From Aspergillus flavus (taxonomy: Eukaryota > Ascomycota > Eurotiomycetes > Eurotiales > Aspergillaceae), in assembly GCF_009017415.1 (NCBI RefSeq), contig NC_092410.1, positions 3,472,001 through 3,536,000 on the forward strand: DNA of 64,000 nucleotides, read 5' to 3'. Below are positions 58,338 through 64,000 of this stretch, piece by piece (the first letter of the stretch is position 1; the number at the start of each line of letters is the position of its first letter). A program made the translations under genes and the position numbers. The notes under the pieces were generated by a model. It was not told the DNA's origin. It was given only the letters and a program-made list of their open reading frames with translations, and did no database searches.

Positions 58338-61300
58338 ATGAGCCGGTCCACTTCCGCCCTCTCGCGGTCCCCGTCCTCAGCAACCCAACGGCCGGCTGCC
58401 CCCGAATTAAGTCCTGTCCTTGACAAGTTGAAAGTTATCTGCGGGGAGGATATAGTAACGTCCCAGGTCGCCTCCACTGCAACCGAATGTCTGCTTCGCC
58501 TTCGTCACACATTCATCGATAACGAGCATCCAATAGAGGCGAAGGAGGCCTTCCGACACCTACATGGTTTTCAGACCCTGTTAGACCTTCTTCGGAAGGT
58601 CTCACAATGTTATGATTCGCATGGGTCATCCAAGGATGAGAGGAAGGATCTGCTGTCCGTGTACAAAGATGCATTGGCAGTCCTGGCTGAGAGCTTGAGG
58701 GATCATGTCGGGAACAAACGGTATTTCGCGAACCGGATCGCCGGGGGAGGAGAAGTGACATTGGAAGAAGCTTTCACGAATCTGGCTAGGAAAGTAGATT
58801 CCATCCAAGGTGATACGGAGCAATTTTACGGTGCGATCTTAGCAGCGGCCCTTTGCCAGGAGACAGTTGCCAGTATATTCACAACTCTGAGTACTAAATT
58901 CCAAACTGCCGAGGAGCTATCTTTGGATGGCATTAGAGAAGAAGTGGACCGATGCGTAGGAAAATCAGAAACAGTCGAAGTGCCAGAGCTCCTGGGCCCG
59001 TTTGTCCGAGTATGGCTTACCCAGTCGTCTGCCTCCATATCCGAGCACAGAGTCCAGAGACTAGCCGTGCCGGCATGTCTAGTCCAACTCGCCGCACAAT
59101 CCCAGAGGAATATCACGATGTTGCACTCCACTGGCATTATAACACTGATTCTGCCGCTTTTGTTCAATGAGGAGCGCCCGGCACCCGAGAGACAACTCTA
59201 TCAAGAATTGGCAAAAATGCTTTGTACTCTGGGGATAAGTAACTTGAATGATGTGGCTGCTTTATACCGACAAGCCCATGATTGTCCGAAGGTTCTTCAG
59301 TTCCTTGTTGATGTTTTGAAGTGTTCTAAGGAACCTCCCTCGATACAGTTCGATTTATCATTGCATGGATATTGCTCTTTAGAGTTATCAACTATGGGTC
59401 GCTCATTCCCACCTGCAACTTCTTCTGGTTATACGTTAGCAGTCTGGGCACGCTTTGACCAGTTTGACAAGAATACTCACACGACGATTTTTGGAGCCTT
59501 TGATGCTAGCCAAACTTGCTTCTTGCTCGCGTATCTTGAGAAGGATACTCGCAACTTTATATTGCAGACCTCGATCAGGGGATCTCGTCCTAGCGTTCGA
59601 TTCAAGTCTATAGCCTTCGAGCCTAAACGGTGGTACCATATCTGTGTGGTTCATAAAAAACCCAGACCACCGTCATATTCTCGGGCGTCTCTCTTCATAG
59701 ATGGCGAATTTGTTGAACAATTGCGGATTGATTATCCATGCATGCCGGTTACCAGCGCTCCTAATAGGCCGCCTAGAGTTCAATCGTTTTTCGGGACTCC
59801 GCAAGATCTGGCAATGAGGCTTGGCAAGGGGATCTCTACCTCTCGATGGTCCCTAGCTAATGCAATTCTACTTGAAGAAGCATATAGTGACGACATGATT
59901 GCCGTGTTTTACAATCTCGGTCCACGTTACTACGGCAACTTTCAAGACTGTTTAGGTTCCTTTCAGACGTATAAAGCTTCTGCGGCTTTGAATTTACGTA
60001 ACGAGCATATGCATGCTGGTAAAGAGGAGTCATCGGACATTGTTACTGCTATTCGGCGAAAGGCAAGCACTCTTATTCGTGAAGAGTGCATAGCAGTTAA
60101 TGTTTCTCCGCTATCCGTTCTAGATGACGATGATAGTAACAATATTGATGAAACCCGACTCGTCAAGTATCTTTCGAAACAAGCGGCTAAGAACTTGCAT
60201 CAGCTAACAAAGTCTGGAGGAAATGCAGTAGCGGTCAATGGCAGTACCCCTGCTATCAATGATGCTTTAACTCAGGCCCATGGTATCGGTATATTAACGG
60301 GGGACCCTGTAGTCGCGATACCGCAGGCCTTGGATGACGCGAGCTGGCGTATCGGCGGCTGTGCGGCTGTTCATTTGAGCTTGGTACATGCGGCCAGAAG
60401 CGCTGAATCTACACTTTTGGCGGTCGAAGCGCTGTATGAGGCTGTACAGGACAATTGGCGAAATAGCGAAGCAATGGAAAAGGAAAATGGTTATGGAATC
60501 CTTGCGGCATTGTTACGCGAAAAGCTGGCATGGCCTGTAACAGCCGCCACCACGGGCTCGAAGACCTCTAACGTCTGCTCCACATACGAAGAACGATCTA
60601 CATTGGCTTTCGAATTGCTTCGTTTGACTCTCAAGTTCGTCGGCTATGATTTCGATCAACCGAATCGCTCCATCATCACGAACCCGCTAGCATACAGAGT
60701 CCTGCTCGTGGACCTGGAGGTGTGGAGATACGGCGAGATGCCTCTTATTGAGTTGTATTATTCCCAATACTGCATATTTGCCAGTGAAAGCAAGTTTCGT
60801 CGGTTTAATGCAAAGCGCCTCGCCCGCATGCGTAAGCCTCCCCTAGCAATCCATTGGTCATCGCATGTTTTACACTTCCATACTAATGGAAAACAGGTGT
60901 CAATAAAAAGCTGCTTGAGGCTCTTAAGGGAGAAGAATTTACGATTGAGGGACTGCGACTTTTCACTTCGGCCTTTGGATCGTTGATGGAGGGCTGCCTG
61001 TCCGCAGACTTGCTCCGTTTTCTAGCGCTCTTCATCACCTATGGTATCCACAAGCCAAAGGAGCCAAGCAGGTTACAGAAAAAGAAGAGCCTCCGATTCA
61101 ATGCTGCTGCAAGGCTGCCCACGCCCAATCCCGATAAGAAGTACGTTTCAAGCACTACGATAGCGATAGAGATGCTTAGGATGTATTGCTCTCTTCTATG
61201 CAATGCGCATGATGTTGGGCCAATCAAGAGGTTCGCTAAAGCCGTTACAAACAAGGTTCGTAGAGCAGATGTCACCCTCCATGTAACGAGTGTTAACTAC

Positions 61301-64000
61301 TATGCAGTGGCTTTTATACCTCATGTGTGAGGACGAACCCGAGATTGTCGTTTTGGCAACGAAAATCATGGCTCGTTTAATAGTAATCCACGGGGGCAGC
61401 TACAGCAAGAAGTTCAATGATAAGACTGGGGGTTATATTATAATGCGACATTGTCTGAAGAAATGGTGGAGCATCCCTATAATGTGGCCTATCTGCTTTG
61501 CTATACTATTTGGTATTGATATTGGCAAGGCCAACGTTGATAAAACATTCGATCAGCTTTCTCTTTCCGAGCTTTTCTGCCTCAACGGCGAGGCCCAAGT
61601 TGTCTATCCTGAGATGCTCCCAGTCATCTCCGACATGTTGCAGTCTGGGCTGAAGCAAACAGTATTCGCCGAGGAGGTCTCCTTGGTGAATGAGCAGAAC
61701 CATGATGCTCTACAGGATCGCCTCGCTCACCTTGCCAAGTCGTCTATGTCATCTTCCGCACCTGCCGGTACTACGGATGCACAGCTGTCGCTTTTAACCG
61801 CCATTGTTGATTTTTTTGCTGTAGCGCAGATAAAGTCACAAAGCTACCGCGAATTTGCAGCACGTCCTGAATACGTCCAAAGCTTAGTTTCTATCCTTTT
61901 CCCCGTTGTTATTGGCTCCGATTCCGTGAGTCCGAATGTTGAAATGAGCTCTCAGTCTCGTACGGGTGGTCTAGCGTTTGATGATCACAGTTTGGTGCAT
62001 CGGCCACGATCACGAAGGACATCTGAACTACAAACAACGACTGTTGAACAGCCTGGGAGCCAAGATGACAGTGGTGGACCTTTAAGACGTGGTTCATCTT
62101 TCATTTTAGTCACCTCTGATCGAGGAAAGCATATACCATCCTCTCTTCGCATACGTTGTGCTTTCTCTCACGTCAAAATCGACAGCAAAGGCACGACCAA
62201 CCATCCTCTAATAACTGCTATTCTGAATCTAGCGCTTTCCGTGTTTTCAGAACAGTTGCTGGAAAGGAAGGAATTCTCTGGTCTCGGACTCTACCTTAAA
62301 ACGCCTCCGGGATTCCCCGAGCACCAGGCGTACTTCAACTCTTGGGTGTTGCGTAGCCTTCTTTCTACGCTCCAGGATGCCATATTCTCAAGGGTCGAGC
62401 TATTGTCCGAACCACGCGTGCTAACTAACTTGGGGCGCTTCGCAACGCATTTAGGAGAAGCAGTCTACGAAGGTTGGTTTGTTGACGGTGCCACAGCTAC
62501 TCTTGAATTCGCAGGAACAGTTTTGGAATATCTGCAGCGACCTGAGGTCTCGCGTCTAAAAAGTATACGGCTTTGCAGTCAGGCGATAGCGACAATTCGT
62601 TCCACAGTCTTCCGTGTGGTTTTATTCGGGCTATCAGAAGTCGATGGTACAGAGGCACTTTCATTCTTGAAACGGCTATCATATTGGCAAGTAGTCCTGC
62701 TTTCTGGGGAAACTCAGTCCGATCATCTGCAGTTGCTTTGCTATCTTCTCTATACGAAATTGATCGACAAGAATGAAAATGTGCGCCTGGCGGCGGCAGG
62801 TCTTTTTAGAATTATGCTAGTACAAAAGCCGACCGAAATGTCCGCCATCCTTAGCCAAGCAACAGAACCCTTACAGCAACGTCTTTCCGGTGGGTTTGAG
62901 GCTCTTGTTGGCATGGAGGATATTGCATTTTTGCAATGGGTTGACGACCAGGCGGACGATTTGAACGCCTTGTTCTTCGGGATATTATCAAAGGCCTGGG
63001 AGACTTTTGTCCAAGAAGAAAATACGAATCTAGAGTCGTCAGCTCGCACTCGATTATCTAGGCGTCAAGAAAAACTGAAACAGTGGGGTCAGGTGGAAAA
63101 GCTCAGTGACGAAATGATACGTAAGCACGAGGCTACATTCCCTCATTGGGTATCGAACATATCAGCCTCGGAATTTCTGAAATATCAAAGAGCACTACAG
63201 GATCAACAGGATAGCTCCACATTTATGTGGGCGGCACTAGCACATCTAAATATGGACTTGCGACGGTATGGAGGTGTTTTTGCTGAACAGAAGGAGCGAA
63301 GGTGGCGTCTTGACCAAACCGAGGGGCGAAGCCGTATGCGACTACGTACTGTGCCGGATGATTCAAGGGATCGTCAAGATTACCAACCGAAACGAAAGGC
63401 TTCAGAGCCTCCGGTGATGAGGCTAGACACGAATGTCACATCTCCAAACGGTGACTCTCTAGGTCTGACTCCTACCGCCATGGCTGCCGACCACTCAGAG
63501 GGTAATTCTCAGGGTATCGGTCCTGACAGTAGGAGCGTATTTGAAGAAAGCTTCGAGATGATTGACGACCCGAAGGCTGATCTTGAAGACTATGAAGACA
63601 AGAACAGAAAGGTCATGAGAAGCCTGCACCGCGGTGACCAAGTCGATAGCGTATGCAATATGTCTCGTATTGTTGGGTTGGAGGCATGTGAAGGCCTTTT
63701 GATCCTTGGAAAAGACCACATCTACATTCTAGATAATTTTTTCCAGAGGTCAGATGGCGAGATTGTCAATGTCTGGCAAGCCCCTACAGAGGAACGAGAT
63801 CCTTATGTTCGCATGATTACTGGCCGGGAATCCAATGAACGTAAATCACAGGAGCATGAGACTAGAAGTTGGAAGTGGTCGGACCTGATCAGCGTCTCCA
63901 AGAGGCGGTTCCTATTTCGCGATGTGGCCCTCGAAATATTCTTTACCGACGGAACTAGCTATTTGTTGACCCTCATCTCATCGCCCGCTCGGGATAACCT
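58338..64000 (+). CDS. BEACH-family giant protein (neurobeachin/Bph1-like), 3' end beyond window
   Basis: Membrane-trafficking scaffold. The ATG at 58338 begins MSRSTSALSRSPSSATQRPA. Exons 58338-60831, 60897-61255 and from 61308 are joined by two short introns with good branch points. Residues about 30-600 form an Armadillo-like/DUF4704-type helical region that includes a concanavalin-A-like insertion (FDLSLHGYCSLELSTMGRSF, SGYTLAVWARFD), typical of BEACH proteins. Downstream is a helical stretch up to the charged segment rich in Arg and Asp. The last visible part (about 63655 on) is the PH-BEACH domain: CNMSRIVGLEACEGLLILGK then HIYILDN, SWKWSDLISVSKRRFLFRDV and FFTDGTSYLLTL. The BEACH domain and WD40 repeats must lie beyond 64000. 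No lesion was seen; one of the largest fungal proteins, often over 2,500 residues. Confidence 0.95.

Overview
The window is nuclear DNA from a filamentous ascomycete, most likely an Aspergillus or another member of the Aspergillaceae. The evidence is the many 50-80 nt GT..AG introns with CTAAC-type branch points, the fungal-only protein families (Zn2Cys6 regulators, Pth11-like rhodopsin-fold receptors, DUF6594, UstYa oxidases), and a 495-residue vacuolar subtilisin that matches the Aspergillus/Penicillium PepC allergen type. All gene models were spliced by eye and checked by reading-frame arithmetic. No database search was run.

Layout. 0-3.5 kb: an intact Zn2Cys6 regulator and a decayed SDR. 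3.9-10.7 kb: a compact three-gene cassette, with two small helical proteins resembling subunits of the Xax/Yax (HBL-like) alpha-pore-forming toxin superfamily on either side of an 805-residue protein with beta-coiled-beta architecture. 10.7-20 kb: a gene graveyard holding a tRNA-like element, a broken Zn2Cys6 regulator, a broken NmrA-like protein, a truncated MFS transporter, a pogo/Fot1-like terminal-repeat remnant and a broken extended SDR, with one intact thioredoxin among them. 20-24.5 kb: a rhodopsin-fold membrane protein and an intact MFS organic-anion permease. 24.5-30.2 kb: almost empty, with a second tRNA-like remnant and faint helicase-like fragments.

30.2-45 kb: accessory genes for an SGNH hydrolase, a 7-TM protein, an APH/choline-kinase-fold kinase, a frameshifted DUF6594 protein, a UstYa-type oxidase divergent from a secreted repeat precursor, a GNAT acetyltransferase and a ferritin-like secreted protein. 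45.7-64 kb: conserved housekeeping genes, namely a full-length ABCC transporter, a Cdc34-type ubiquitin-conjugating enzyme, vacuolar protease PepC and a BEACH-family giant protein cut by the window end.

The two strongest candidates for undescribed biology are these. (1) A ribosomally made peptide (dikaritin/ustiloxin-like RiPP) locus: a 144-residue precursor with a signal peptide and eight 14-residue units split by Lys-Arg Kex2 sites, divergently paired with a UstYa protein carrying two HxxHC motifs. Its repeats show a three-unit (126 bp) higher-order duplication. (2) The toxin-like three-gene cassette, which may be a domesticated horizontally acquired effector system.
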